NCBI RefSeq assembly: GCF_000972845.2
Contig: NC_040032.1
Location: forward strand, 9,956,334-10,020,333
Direction: 5' to 3'
Length of the DNA: 64,000 nt
DNA from: Larimichthys crocea
Taxonomy: Eukaryota; Chordata; Actinopteri; Sciaenidae
The translations under genes were made by a program, and so were the position numbers. The notes beneath the pieces are model-generated. The model saw only the letters and a list, made by a program, of their open reading frames with translations. It was not told the DNA's origin and made no database searches. Shown here piece by piece: positions 1-13,500 of the stretch (positions are counted from its first letter, which is position 1; each line of letters opens with the position of its first letter).

Positions 1-423
1 CGGGTCTCGTGGTGACCCTTCACCACACGGACGTCCGCTTCAACGTGTTCTTGTCGTGTGTCTTCTGTTACGTGTCGCACGCCTTCACGTCATTAATGTT
101 TTAGAAAAAACAACTCTGCCTGTTTTTATGAGAGTTATCAAAACGTTTCGCTTTCCATCCTGTTAGAAATCCCTCGCTAGACGACGGGGAGGGTACAGTT
201 TGATTCCCAGCAACTTCTTCCAGTTGAGGTGAGATGTTTGCTTTGACTCGCCCGCTGCATGTTTCGCATGATTTGAATGAATCGATGGTGACAGAAGCAC
301 GACACACCTGAATGTTCTGAATGTTTCCTCCTCACTGAATTATTATGACCTGTTCATGTTTATGACGTGTCTGTCATTGACTGATCTGTCTGCTGAGCAC
401 GCTAACTCATTAACACACTGCTG

Positions 424-427
<4 letters not shown>

Positions 428-468
<41 letters not shown>
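428..468. repeat. (CA)n microsatellite
   Basis: An uninterrupted run of about 20 CA units inside a dlg2 intron. Confidence 0.95.
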
Positions 469-472
<4 letters not shown>

Positions 473-1182
473 GCTCAGTCCAACTCTCCAACATTATCTT
501 GTATTTAAATTAAATAATCTGGCTTTAATCTACATGAACAGGAAGTAATCACAGGTAATTAACAATATCCACAAAATATCGATGACTGTACCGTTACCAT
601 GGCGATGACATCGATCTATCTGTCTATTCAAAGGCCACAGATTCATGATTCATTTCAAAGCTGCAGTAGATGAAACAAACTAACTAACTACATCCTGACA
701 AATAACTCATCTGACTTCTTTAAAGTCCGTGTAAAGGCGATTCCATGTTTTCTTTCAAAACACAATAAATATGTTGGACAGTAGTTGATGAAAACTCGTG
801 AAAAGACTTTAAATTAGTGAAATGTGGAGTTAGAGGTTCAAACAGTCTGCCATAAACAGCTTCATTACTTTATTTTAATTACGAAGTAACAAAGTGATGA
901 AGTAGAAGTGGATTGTGAAGGGCCATATTAATGCAGACCGGAAAATAATAATCACAGTAACGTCAGGTGACGTGGTGCACAGTAATGTGATTTCTACACG
1001 TCAGGGTTTCTCATGTGTGTTATCTAATGTAAAATACACGTTAACGGGACACGGGACGTCTCTTATACGCAGCAGCAGCTTGTGGCTATGACGATAATAC
1101 ATGTAGTCAGATCATCAAAACACAACGGAGCTGTAACCGCAAAGTGACGACAGACAGCTGAGATACACTTATGTACGTTTGG

Positions 1183-1697
1183 ACAGAGAGAGACAGACAC
1201 AGAGAGACAGACAGAGAGACAGACACAGAGACAGAGAGACAGACACAGAGAGACAGACACAGAGACAGAGAGACAGAGAGACAGACACAGAGAGACACAG
1301 AGACAGACAGAGACAGACACAGAGACAGACACAGAGAGACAGAGAGAGAGACACAGAGACAGAGACAGACACAGAGAGACAGACAGAGAGACAGACACAG
1401 AGACACAGAGAGACAGAGACAGACACATAGAGACAGACACAGAGAGACAGACACAGAGACAGACACAGAGAGACAGACAGAGAGACAGACACAGAGACAG
1501 AGACACCGAGAGACAGACACAGAGACAGACACAGACACAGAGAGACAGACAGAGAGACAGACACAGAGACAGAGACACAGAGAGACAGACACAGAGACAG
1601 AGACAGACACACAGAGAGACAGACACAGAGAGACAGAGACAGACACAGACACAGAGAGACAGACAGAGAGACAGACACAGAGACAGAGACAGAGACA
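1183..1697. repeat. GACAGA/CAGAGA purine-rich minisatellite
   Basis: About 515 bases are built almost only from GAGACAGA, CACAGA and GACAGA blocks. One strand has no T apart from a single ATAG interruption near 1427. The array is free of stops in several frames, which creates apparent ORFs of up to about 225 codons with only Arg/Gln/Thr/Glu/Asp on one strand or Ser/Leu/Cys/Val on the other. These are products of the repeat. Confidence 0.9.
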
Positions 1698-2718
1698 CAT
1701 AGTGGTTCAGTGGACACGTTCCACAGTCCTGGAGCTGCAAATTAATTTTTACCTGATTTTAACACCTAATTAAATAAACTTATTGATATTTTTAATCATT
1801 CAGATTTGTCTGCGTGGTTAATAACACTTTGACAAACTCAGAACACAAATTTATTTTGACTTTACACGGACTTTAACGTCAAACGAAGCTCCAGGTATTT
1901 CTGACAGTGTCACAGCTTCAGCAGCACTGTGTTTAAAGACGTCAGTCCTGACAGCAGAACTTTGAATATTGAAGCTAAAAACTGTGAGCAGCTCCAGAAG
2001 TGAGTCAGTCTCCATAAGTCCCCATGTTAGACAGCAGAAATAAACATGTTTACAGCCTGGTACAAAAAACAGTTTTGGTCTCTGTAGCTAATTTCCCCGT
2101 TCATGACAACTGTACTGAGGGTGAATTTATATACAACTCACCTGTTCACATTATATTAAGGCTTAAATCACAGAGGTGTCATTCGTCTTTGCCTATATTT
2201 AGATTAGATATAGAAACCTGTGGGCGACTCAGGCTCGGTCCGTTCTTTACACTGTCACTGGAAGTTTCAATATAAGAAATAGTTCACTTTGACCCTGATT
2301 TTAAGAGCTCCTAAAAGTTTGCTGCTTACATTTTAATAACATGAATGATTTTTCTCAGCTGAGTTTAGTTTTAACAGTTTTAATTTGCAAACTTTAAATT
2401 TTTCAATCAAAGATTTAAAATATTCTTTGATTCCAGCTCCTGAAATGTTTTTTTATGAATTGTTTTTGAACCCAATCAGTCAGACTCTGAGTTCTGGATC
2501 AGTCGACGTTGAAAACATTAGTTTGACATTAACGCTGACAGGAGTTGTGATGAACATAAAGCATGCCAGCTCTCACCTGTCCTTCCTCCTGTCTGTCTTT
2601 CATCTGTGTGCCTCCGTCACCCTTTGTTCCTCCCATAGCCTTCACCTCCACCTCCTCCACCCGCCTCTCTGCCTCTGGACACTAACCTCTCTGCTCTTGT
2701 CTCTCACTCCACTTGTAG

Positions 2719-5700
2719 GCCTCCTGAGCCAGTTTACAGCACTGTGAACAAACTCTGTGACAAAGCACCCTCCCCCCGACACTATTCCCCCGTGGAGTGC
2801 GACAAAAGCCTCCTCCACTCCGCCCCCATCCCAAACTATCACTTAAGCCTGTTCCCTGACTCGGACATCACCAGGTACTTTCCACCACCACCAACACCAC
2901 CCACCCCAACATGTGAACGGCATGCCATGTTACCACATCACCCACCTGTGTCGTGTCTCTGTGTGTTCACCTGTTCGCCACGTCTCGATGTTTGTTTGAT
3001 CAAGCTGGCACGCCGTTTGTCCCTCCTCCATCTCCGTCTCTCTGTCTTTTAGAGGAGCCTCCTCGTCTCATCTGCCACCAACACACGCTCAGAGAACTCA
3101 GAGAAATATTCAACAAAGTGCTAATTATGCAGAATAATGTTTATTATAGTATTTTCATTCTAACTGTTGATAGATTATTCATCTTTAAAGGTACATTGTG
3201 TAAGATTTCTAAGCTATGGTGGCCATCGAGTGACAAACAACGAGTAGTCACTAGTCAAACTGTGAAAGAATCCGTTAAATAGTTCAAGGAAAAAACAAAA
3301 CTTACATCATCATACACAGTTTACAGTCTGTCGTCTGCGTTAACGTGAGAAGCATTTTTGCAACCAAAGTTTGTTCAAGACTAAATATTTGTCCTGGACT
3401 GAACAATCGATACGACGCCAGCCTGAGCCTGAGAAGTCTTTAGTTCATTAACAGATGCTTTAATTGTCCCCTCATGTCTTTAAAATGAACATATTTGAAT
3501 TGTCTGTCAGTGTAATTTCTCACACTAACACACCGTTAGAAGACTCCAGGCGTTTTTTCATAAAAGCATTTTGAAACATCAGAGGACAGACGAGATGAAT
3601 CACAAAGCATCTCCTCAAAAAAAAACGATGTCCGAGCGTTTGACAGACGCTCCGTTCGTGGGTGGAGCTGAGACGAGTTGGCGTAGTCATAAATGTGACG
3701 GTGCAGAGGCCGCTGAGTGAGCATGCTCGATGCACTCAGACGCTTTTTACTAACCTGATTCTTTCGAGCTTGATCTTTAACCTTTAAGCCACCTCTGTGT
3801 GTGTGTATGTGTGTGTGTGTGTGTGTGTCAGTGAAACTTTCTTCAAACCAACTTTGTTCAGCTGATGCGTTTCCTGGTTTCCATGGCAGCACACTTCCTT
3901 CACAGATTAATTTTTAGTCTCGAGTGAACAAAGTCAAAATGAGTTATCGGTGCATTTTTTCCTGTGACTGATCCAATATACAGCGAATCACATCTTTGGG
4001 ACCGTGGGCAGCCAAAGGTGCACTGAAGGGGGGATGAAATGAAGGAAGGGAGCCTGGATGGACTCAAAATGAACCGCAGTGTTAAATTAGACGAGCGTGT
4101 CAGAGAGGAGGGCAGTGGTGCAGTGTGGATGGAGATCCAGTGAAGAGCTTTCAGTCACGGTGCAGGTGTGGACAGGTGAATGATCGGCTGCAGGTTGATC
4201 TTTTATGCAGCTGATGTTACTGTAGTTTGTGTGTGTCAGGAGGAAACGTGCAGACAAAGAAGCATTGAGCAGCAGCAGCAGCTCCATCCACATGTTTTGA
4301 TTAATCATTTTTAGCTTCAGTCACGTGGTGCATCATGTTTCCATCGTTCACAGTCACAGTTTGACCAGCAGGTAACCAATCAGCTGAATCCAACAAAGAC
4401 TCATCGTCCTGTTTTCCTGATCGTAGATCTGCAGCTCAGAGCTGCGTGTTACATTTCATTCATGTCATCACAGGTTTTATTATGTTATAGATATGGAATA
4501 AACAAGGAGAAGACACGCTCCTCTCCACATTAAGTCTCTGCTGCTCTTTGCATGGATGATTCTTTGTATCTGGCCCCACAGCAGCTTTCTCTGCAAACTC
4601 TCATCTATTTATAACTCGGACAAAATGTCAATTTATTCTGCGGGGCGTTCCAAACGGCGTCTCTGCATTGATTAGATGTTCAAGTCCTGAAACTTGCAGC
4701 GTTTTGGAAAAGGAAGATTATAAACGCCTGCAGCCTGTCGTTGGCGATGACTTTCAGATTCTCAAGGTTAGAATTCAGAGGGAGGCACTGCAGACGAGGT
4801 GTGTTGTTACAGTTTACAGCACAGTTTCATGTTGTTATATCACATTAAAGTGAGACCTGTGAAGCTCCTTTGCTTGAGGAAAATGGCCTCGCTGTCTGCT
4901 CCTGTAGTTTATGCACTCAGCAGCAGATGGCAGTGTGCTGCAGACAGTCTGAGGACGAGGCGTCGCTGCTTTTCATGTGTCAGGTGTCACTTGATAATAA
5001 ACATGGATAAGCTGATTTCAGTGTCGTTTAGTTTTATTTTTTATTCCAGTTTGATAAAGTAGAAGATGATCACTGACACCAGGTGTCACGCTGACCACCA
5101 TCCTCCTCTGCAGGTCTTCATTTATTGCAAAACAATAGAAATACCTTGAATCAGATCTTCTCAAAGTCTCAGAGTCTTCTTTGGACGTACATGTCCAAAT
5201 ATACAAACGTGTGTGTGTGTGAGAGAGAGAGACAGAGAGAAAGAAAGCAAGCCAATGTGTGTTTTAGCATGTGACGAGCTTCCTTTTCCGTCAGAACTGA
5301 ATTGGGGACAAGTGATCCTAAGTAGAGCACCGTCCCCCTGTGGACTTCCAGCAGTCTTTGAGCTCCGTAGCCCGAGCAGAGCATCGCTGAGGCTTTAGTC
5401 CACGTACCAGTCCGCGATTCTTGTCTGTCGTCCACCTCTCTGTCCTCCGGCCAAGATGCTGAAACCCACCGACTCGCCCGAGCTGATGTACTACCTGAAC
5501 TGTCTGTACAGGGAACCCAGGAAGGTCGTCCTCCACAAAGGCTCCACGGGCCTGGGCTTCAACATCGTGGGCGGTGAAGACGGCGAGGGCATCTTCGTCT
5601 CCTTCATCCTGGCAGGAGGGCCCGCTGACCTGAGCGGGGAGCTGAGGCGAGGAGACCAGATCCTATCGGTGAGTCGAGACACGCCCGTGTGCTTCATCAT

Positions 5701-8700
5701 GCTCCACCCATGTTAGAAAACATCAGCTGTGACCTTGTGTCAAAAATCTGAATAATAGCAGAAGCTCTGATTTACAAATAGAAACAACCTGCTTACCTGT
5801 TTTATTATGAGACACCATCACAAACGCCTCAGACTAATTAACTAAACGAAGCTTGTTTTAATAAGAGACTTTTAAAATTAACCCTGTGTGCTCGCAGAGT
5901 ATTAATAGAGACCGTAATAGTCCCACTGGCCTAGATTTATTTCTGGGGCCAAACCTGAACAAGCGGCTCTTTCTTTCTTTCTTTCTTTCTATTTTTATTC
6001 CTGCAGCATGTCGTCACTGTTACTACACAGAGGTGTGGTCACTTATCAGTCCGTTTATTTAATGAGGCTTAAATGATTCTCAGCTCCAGAAGCTGCATCC
6101 CGAGCTTTGATCACTGCTGTTTTCTTGTTTTGGTTCATTAAATATTTAAATGAAATGATTGATGAAGGTGGGGAAGTTTCTGTATTCTCTTGTCAAATCC
6201 GTCAAGGTACACGTGACTCCTGTCACTAAAATATTGATGAATCCAATAAATTTAAATGATTACTTGATTTATTTATTGATAGTTGTTGATCACATGATCC
6301 AGTTTTGGATCAAATCTTCAGTATGTGTTGCTCAAAACTTGTTTAAGTAATTTTGGAATTAAAGAAAAACTTCAGGCTCATCCTGAAGGACCCGGTTCAA
6401 ACTAACGGAATAATACAAAATTTATTAAGTTGCAGTTAATATATATGTGAAATATATTTAAATGTAAATCTATTTTCTACTTTATCACTTGAGGTGACTC
6501 CAAACTAGTTACTCTACCTGTTTTTAGTGATCTACATTATGATCTATAGTCCTGTTTACAGCTCTGATTTTCTGATTATCTGTATATAAAGTCAGATAAA
6601 TGATCTGCAAAATCTGGGATTTATAAATCTGTATGAGCCTGATCCAGATTCAGTGAAAGTAAATATGAATATATTTGTGTTTTGGAGCAAACATCGTCAG
6701 AGATTCAGTGAGATGGTCCGACAAACAGGAAACTCAGCGCCCAGCATCTTCATGATCGTTGTTGTTCCACACTGTGGAGCAATAATACTAATATTAATAT
6801 TAATAATTAATAATCACTTGACTTCACTCAGTCGTTGTTTCGGTGCCGTATAACAAACGACAAAGATGAACGTATGTGTGATGACTTCCTGAGATGATGA
6901 ACAGAGGAAGTGATTGTTCCGCCTCGTTACGGTTAATTGTACCAGTTTTCCTCCCACGCTGAGCAACAGATTGCTCCGTCTCATCTCATCGTGATGCCGT
7001 GCTGCACATTGGTAAATCAGCGCGCCTGTTCGTTTGCTTCCAATCAGCAGCTCCGTCTGCCCTGATGGAAGCAGGCAGTTAATATCCCAACACGGCCCGC
7101 TTCTCAGATCCAACTAGAACTTTCTCCATCGACCGAACATTCCTCTGTCTCCACACACACACACACACACACTAGGGATGTTTCTGCACTTACACACACC
7201 TGAGGCTCTTTGGTCTGTTGCCAGTTGCCACAGTTGCCCTAACACAAGTGTGGAAGTGTAACACTGTGTTAATCCTCTTGAGTAACGCAACACAGAAACA
7301 GAGCAGTGCTTGGATTTCCCTCTTTGAGATGACGGAGCTCACCCGACGTCACATTTGTTCTTCACCTGATTTATTTATGGTGGTTATAATACACGATAGA
7401 CAAACAACAGAAAAAAGAGGACATGATGAGGATATGATGAGGATATGATGAGGACATGATGAGGACATGATTGAGGACATGATGAGGACATGATGAGGAT
7501 ATGATGAGGACATAATGAGGATATGATGAGGACATGATGAGGACATGATGAGGATATGATGAGGATATGATGAGGGCATGGTGAGGGCATGATGAGGACA
7601 TGATGAGGACAGGATGAGGACATGATGAGGGTATGATGAGGACATGATGAGGACATGATTGAGGATATGATGAGGATATGATGAGGACATGATGAGGACA
7701 TGATGAGGACATGATGAGGACATGATGAGGACAGGATGAGGACATGATGAGGACAGGATGAGGACATGATGAGGACATGATGAGGATATGATGAGGACAG
7801 GATGAGGACATGATGAGGACTTGATGAGGACATGATGAGGACATGATGAGGATATAATGAGGACATGATGAGGACATGATGAGGACATGATGAGGACAGG
7901 ATGAGGATATGATGAGGATATGATGAGGACATGATGAGGACATGATGAGGATATAATGAGGACTTGATGAGGACATGATGAGGATATAATGAGGACTTGA
8001 TGAGGATATGATGAGGACATGATGAGGACATGATGAGGATATGATGAGGACATGACGAGGACATGACGAGGACATAATGAGGACATGATGAGGACAGGAT
8101 GAGGACATGATGAGGATATGATGAGGACATGATGAGGACAGGATGAGGGCATGATGAGGACAGGATGAGGACATGATGAGGACAGGATGAGGACATGATG
8201 AGGACATGATGGGTAAACAAAGGACCAGAGTTTGGAGGTCTAGCCAAGAAAAACCAAAACCTGTTTATGCAGATGGACGAGTCTGTCTGTCTGTGTGTGT
8301 GAGTAATTAGGGGGACATGTAAATAGATTAATAACTAATAACTAGCCTACAAGTACAGTATGTGGTGGTAGTGGTCTGGCCACAGGTCCGGGCACCAGGG
8401 GAGCGGGCCAAAGTCCAGAACCTGACAATAATTGAGACTTTTTATGTCATGGAGACTGATCCTGGGCATCCTGCCGAACTTTCCTAGTGACAGATCCCAG
8501 TTCAGACGCTAGATATCAAATAAAAGCCACATACTGTGTCGTGGTGCTGGGAGGTGTAAATTCATTTCCAAGCAGAAGGCAGAGGATCTGGACTCTCAGG
8601 GTGCATGAATCTAAAATATAATTCCATAAATAAAGTTAATGCAGCCATGGTGTCCGGTAAAACAGAAATAAACCTGCGTGTTGTCCCGGCTGTTCAAACA

Positions 8701-10466
8701 GGTGAACGGCATCGACCTACGAGGAGCGACGCACGAACAAGCAGCAGCAGCTCTGAAAGGAGCCGGACAGGTGGTCACCATCATCGCCCAGTACAGACCC
8801 GAAGGTGAGTTACAGGTAGAAACATCCTGCTTATGTAGGTCTTCTCTACCCGCCGAGTGACTTCTAATCAGGCCACGGAGGAGTGACGGCTCGCCTTATG
8901 CTCCAGCACCAACTTTATTAAAGCTCGGTCCAACATCCGTAACATGGATCTCTGTGTTTAAAGATGTTAAATAAGAGACCGTGCTTCCCCTCAGACTGTG
9001 AAACAATGAAATGTTACTTCTCATTTCATTTTCAGATCTCACACTTTCTTTTGTCCCTTCATTCCACGTGACTGTGAGCGCTCTGTGCGTCTCTTACGGA
9101 TGAAATCTGAGGATGAACATCCTCTGCAAGATTTCACCTTCAGAATAAGAGCTTCAGTGAAAAGAGTCCGTGCACGGCATGCTCATGCTAATTTAAATCA
9201 GACCAGAGACAAAGAGTGTCTGCCGACCGTCTGTTGAGTTACATGCAGTGGATCAGACAGCTCTGACTGGTGACATGCTTCCTCTGATTAAGGTCAGCAG
9301 CAGCAGCGTCTACCCGAGGACAGTGACTCATGGTCAGAGACTTGTCCATGTGTCAGAGGTGTCAGACTCACAAAGTGTCCAGACTCTTCTATGCCGAGAG
9401 CTGTGCAGGGTGTTAGCCTGGAAAGTATCGATGTAAAGCTTATTTTATTTTTAAATCTAAGACCTGACGTTTGCATTTATAGTTTATCTGATGAGTCTTC
9501 ACACATTTCCTGAGTTTTGTTGGGAAAAACAGTCAGACAAGAGTCAGAATTGAGAGTTTAGGTGTTTGCATCTCAAACGTGACCAAATTTTTTAAAGATC
9601 TAAAGCAGATTTGAAAATCCAGCTCAGGCCGACTTTGCTCCGTCTTCATCGGGCGTCAAGGTCAATCTTACTCCTGTCAGAGGTGAAGTCTTAATGCTGA
9701 CTAACCCCGATCTGGCACTAACACCTGCTTTCTCTTCTTACCCATCAGAACTTGCTCTATGCTCACCACGACGGGCCCACTCTCCTGCACCAGGTTTGTG
9801 CCACTGGCACCCCGTGGCTGCTCTGAGCTTTAGCATCATTCACCGAGCGAGAGTCGCTGCGTGAATGTGACCACAGACAGTCTCACCTCATGCTTCCCTC
9901 TCGCCCAGACCTGTTTGACTCGCACTCCTCCTCCTCCTCCTCCACACATGCACTCTCTAACCCTCCTGACTTCACCTTTTGTTTCTGTGTCTGCAGGCCG
10001 TCCTTTGTTCCTCCCTTTTAAGATGTGTGCTGTGTCACTATCAGCACATGCACACACACTCAGTCACTTTACATAGCTGTGTTTAATGTTCCTTTTGTCT
10101 TTAGAGTAACCAGGATACTGTGTCTGCAGAGAGGCACTCAGAGTAAAGATGTTTGAACTAATGTAACAAACATGCAGCCCAAACACAGACAAGAGAAACA
10201 ATAAAAAGCTTTTAAATAAATTCAAATAAACACCAGTGATTCAAATTAAAAAGCTCTGTGAGCTGCACAGTTTAGAGACGTCAGGACGTTTTAAAGGAAA
10301 ACGTAGAAGGACCTCAGTGATCTGGCTCCAACACAGAGTGAAGTATAATCTCTGACGTATGAAGGAGTCGGCTCGTCAGTCACAAACTAAGTTGCTGATC
10401 TAAAATCAGTTCGGAACGTCCGTTTGTCTCCGCCCAATGCACGACGCCACAGGAGAGAGAGGGAGA

Positions 10467-10501
<35 letters not shown>

Positions 10502-13500
10502 GTTTCTCTTTGTCTACTTAGTGCTGCACTCGGCACAGAGCTGGACTGTTTGTAGAGAGCAGAGAGGGATCAGAGAGAGTCAACATGCAGACAGGTACGT
10601 GACGTTTTAGAGTTTAAAGTAGATTTCTGCTTCTGAAATTAGATTGGGATTTAAAATTTAGTTATTTTAGATTTTCCAGTTTGTCCCTTTGGAGAATTTA
10701 AGGTGTTAATGTGCTGTATGAATACCAGGATGAGTTCAGGCTGCAGATGATTCAAACATACATGTTTAGTATTTGTAGATATCTATATCTCTCTGATTTT
10801 CTTGCTTTGGCTCCTGGGCTGCAGGTCTTTGCAGTCAGACATGTCACGTCTCTTTACTGGTTGATCTTCTGTCAGTGACGGTTTAGCCAGCCATGCCTCA
10901 AGTCATCAGGTTTTTTTCCTCCTCGTAGTAACTGCACTGTCAGGGAAAGCGTCCTCGTCAACAGAGTGACGGCTTTTCACATCCTGACATCATCGTTTTT
11001 AGTTTTTTCTTTGCTGACAGCGGATCAGTTCACGGCGTCAGACATGACTGACTGCAGATCGTGGTGGGTCAAGAACCCAGAACAACAAAAGAAATGAAAG
11101 TGTGAAGGTGTTTATTATAATTATAGTTCATTAGATAGTTTGGCATGTTTTGAAAGTGTAATCTAGGTCCCCTTAAAACTACAGCGACACCAACTTAGTG
11201 AGTATTTCAAGGTGCAAGGTTAAACTCAGTGTTAAGATATGACTGATAAATAAATATCCACCTCACCTCATGCACTGTGTCGACCCGTCACATACAGAAC
11301 CACATTCTGGGTCCTTTCTTCACTTCATCAGGTCGACCCTCCTCTTTCCCAGGATGCACTGGAGCCTGACTGCAGACGTGGCTGTCAGTCTTGATTCGTT
11401 TTAATCTTGTCTTGCAGAGTACGGGCGTTTCGAGGCCAAAATCCACGACCTGCGGGAACAGATGATGAACCACAGCATGAGCTCTGGGTCAGGATCCCTG
11501 CGAACTAATCAGAAGAGATCGCTCTACGTGAGGTGGGTCAAGCTAAATAAAACTAAGAGCTGCCTGACATTTCTTCCATCTTCCACTGACTGATGTAAAG
11601 ACTGAACACACAGACGTAAAAGCAGGTTTGAGATCTGTGAATGTTTCTTGTTATAGCAAATCCCTGTGGACCGACAGTCACTGTTCTCTCTGACCCGGTA
11701 ACGCTGTTAGAAAAGACCTCACATGAACGTATGACGTAATCCTCATGTCTTTTTCACTCAACAGGGCGCTGTTCGACTACGAGAGGGCAAAGGACAGCGG
11801 TCTCCCCAGCCAAGGTCTCAGCTTCAGGTACGGAGACATCCTCCACGTCATCAACGCCTCGGACGATGAGTGGTGGCAGGCCCGGCGCGTCACCCCGCAC
11901 GGGGACAGCGAGGAGATGGGTGTCATCCCCAGCAAGAGACGGTGAGGACAGAAGAATAAGAATAAGAGACTTGATGTAGTGTCAGCGTGAGTCTTTGCTT
12001 CATCGCTGACACGACTCTTTTCTTTCCTGGCAGGGTGGAGAGGAAAGAGCGGGCGCGTCTAAAGACCGTCAAGTTCAACGCCAAGCCGGGCTCGTTTGAC
12101 TCCAAAGCGGTGAGTGACTTTCCAACAGCTGCCAAAGTGGCAGTTTATGTTATTGGATTCATTCCAGTGATTCATAGCGTAGCTCAGATGTAACTGTGGA
12201 CTTCCAACAAAAAGCTGCAGTGACCGTACGCCGTCCCGTGTCACCGTACTGTCATCGTCAGTCTCACTTTAAGTTTTATCTACACGTCTCGCTTCCATTC
12301 ACATATTTTATTCATATAACGACATTTTATATATTCTATATTTGTGTATTCTGCCAATATTTCAGCTAAAATGATTTTTAATGAGGAGTAAATGTGTCTG
12401 AAACTCCGGAGCACGACGTCAGACGTCGTATTCATCCTCTCCATCTTTTTCTTTCTGTCACTGCATGTTGTGTTTTTTTTTTTCTGTGTGCTTATTAAAA
12501 TCTCTTCTATGATTTACGTCACGTTCTCTCATAGCATGATCTCTGTATCTCTTTTCTCACCTTGCTTTTTCTTTAAAATGCCTCTGACGCAACTGTGACA
12601 CATCAAGAAGTGCCGTGAAGTGAACGCTTTCAAACTGTGACACATCAAGAAGTGCCGTGAAGTGAACGCTTTCATTCCCCAGACGGACAGACACCAGACT
12701 TTATTCTTGTTTTTTCTCGAGTTGAAGTAAAAGACATAAAAGTTTATTTCTCTCAGATTAGTTCAAATCCATGTTAGTGAGCATTTCCACCTGACAGGTG
12801 ATGCTGATTAACCTCATGATTCTCAAACTGGGCTCTCCATGAGCCGTCGGTTGGAGATCCGTGAAAAGAATTTAATTAAATTAAGTTATTATTTAAAAAG
12901 TGAGTAACTATGAATGGGAACCACTTCCATCATCATGTATAGGACATTAAAAACTCCTGAAATAATCACTCAGTGACTCGGAGGATGCACTTGCAGCTCC
13001 TGCAGCTGATCGCACTTCAACAAGTGATGCAAAAGCCAAACCTGCAAAAAATATGAAGACAGTTTCCTCGAGCTCGGTTCTGTTGAGAACAACGATGGAA
13101 GAAAAAAAGGCGTCATGTGTCTTCAGGAAGAAGAAGACATGAAGCCAGACAATCCATAAAATCTAAATAATTCCTGTGGCAGTGAGGATTATAAGGGGGG
13201 TCCTGTAAGTGATTAAACAGCACGATTATTACAGACGTGCCTTCGTCTGCTTACAATAAAAAGCCACTTTGAGATATGCAGTTATTCTTGGCATGAATTA
13301 TTTTTAATTTGTTAACAAATTCAAGATTAAATTCAGCATTTGTTTTTTAATTTGTTAACAAATTCAAGATTAAATTCAGCATTTGTGCATCAAAAAGCTC
13401 AAAACTTTGACTTCAACTCCATAAAAATCAGCTTTTAAAGCTAAAGTTTTACAGATTCAGACAATAAAATATGACAAATCTGACTTTATTCATATCAGTC

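Larger units (their letters stand above)
1..2718. other. dlg2 intron sequence upstream of the first visible exon
   Basis: I see no exon here. It holds a (CA)n tract at 428-468 and a long purine-rich array at about 1183-1697. The last 130 bases form a long pyrimidine tract ending in TAG at 2718, a strong acceptor for the exon at 2719. PDZ2 and the rest of the 5' gene must lie further upstream. Confidence 0.7.

Noticed and set aside
1063..1773. Long open frames on both strands in the GACAGA array
   Set aside because: Low-complexity translation of a simple repeat, with no conserved protein.
7417..8211. CRISPR-like array
   Set aside because: Units are contiguous 11-mers without spacers in a vertebrate intron.
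7349..8247. Three overlapping minus-strand open frames of 267-287 codons
   Set aside because: They arise from the 11-bp tandem repeat, which lacks stops in all minus frames. The predicted proteins are one 11-residue motif repeated and have no start context or homologue.
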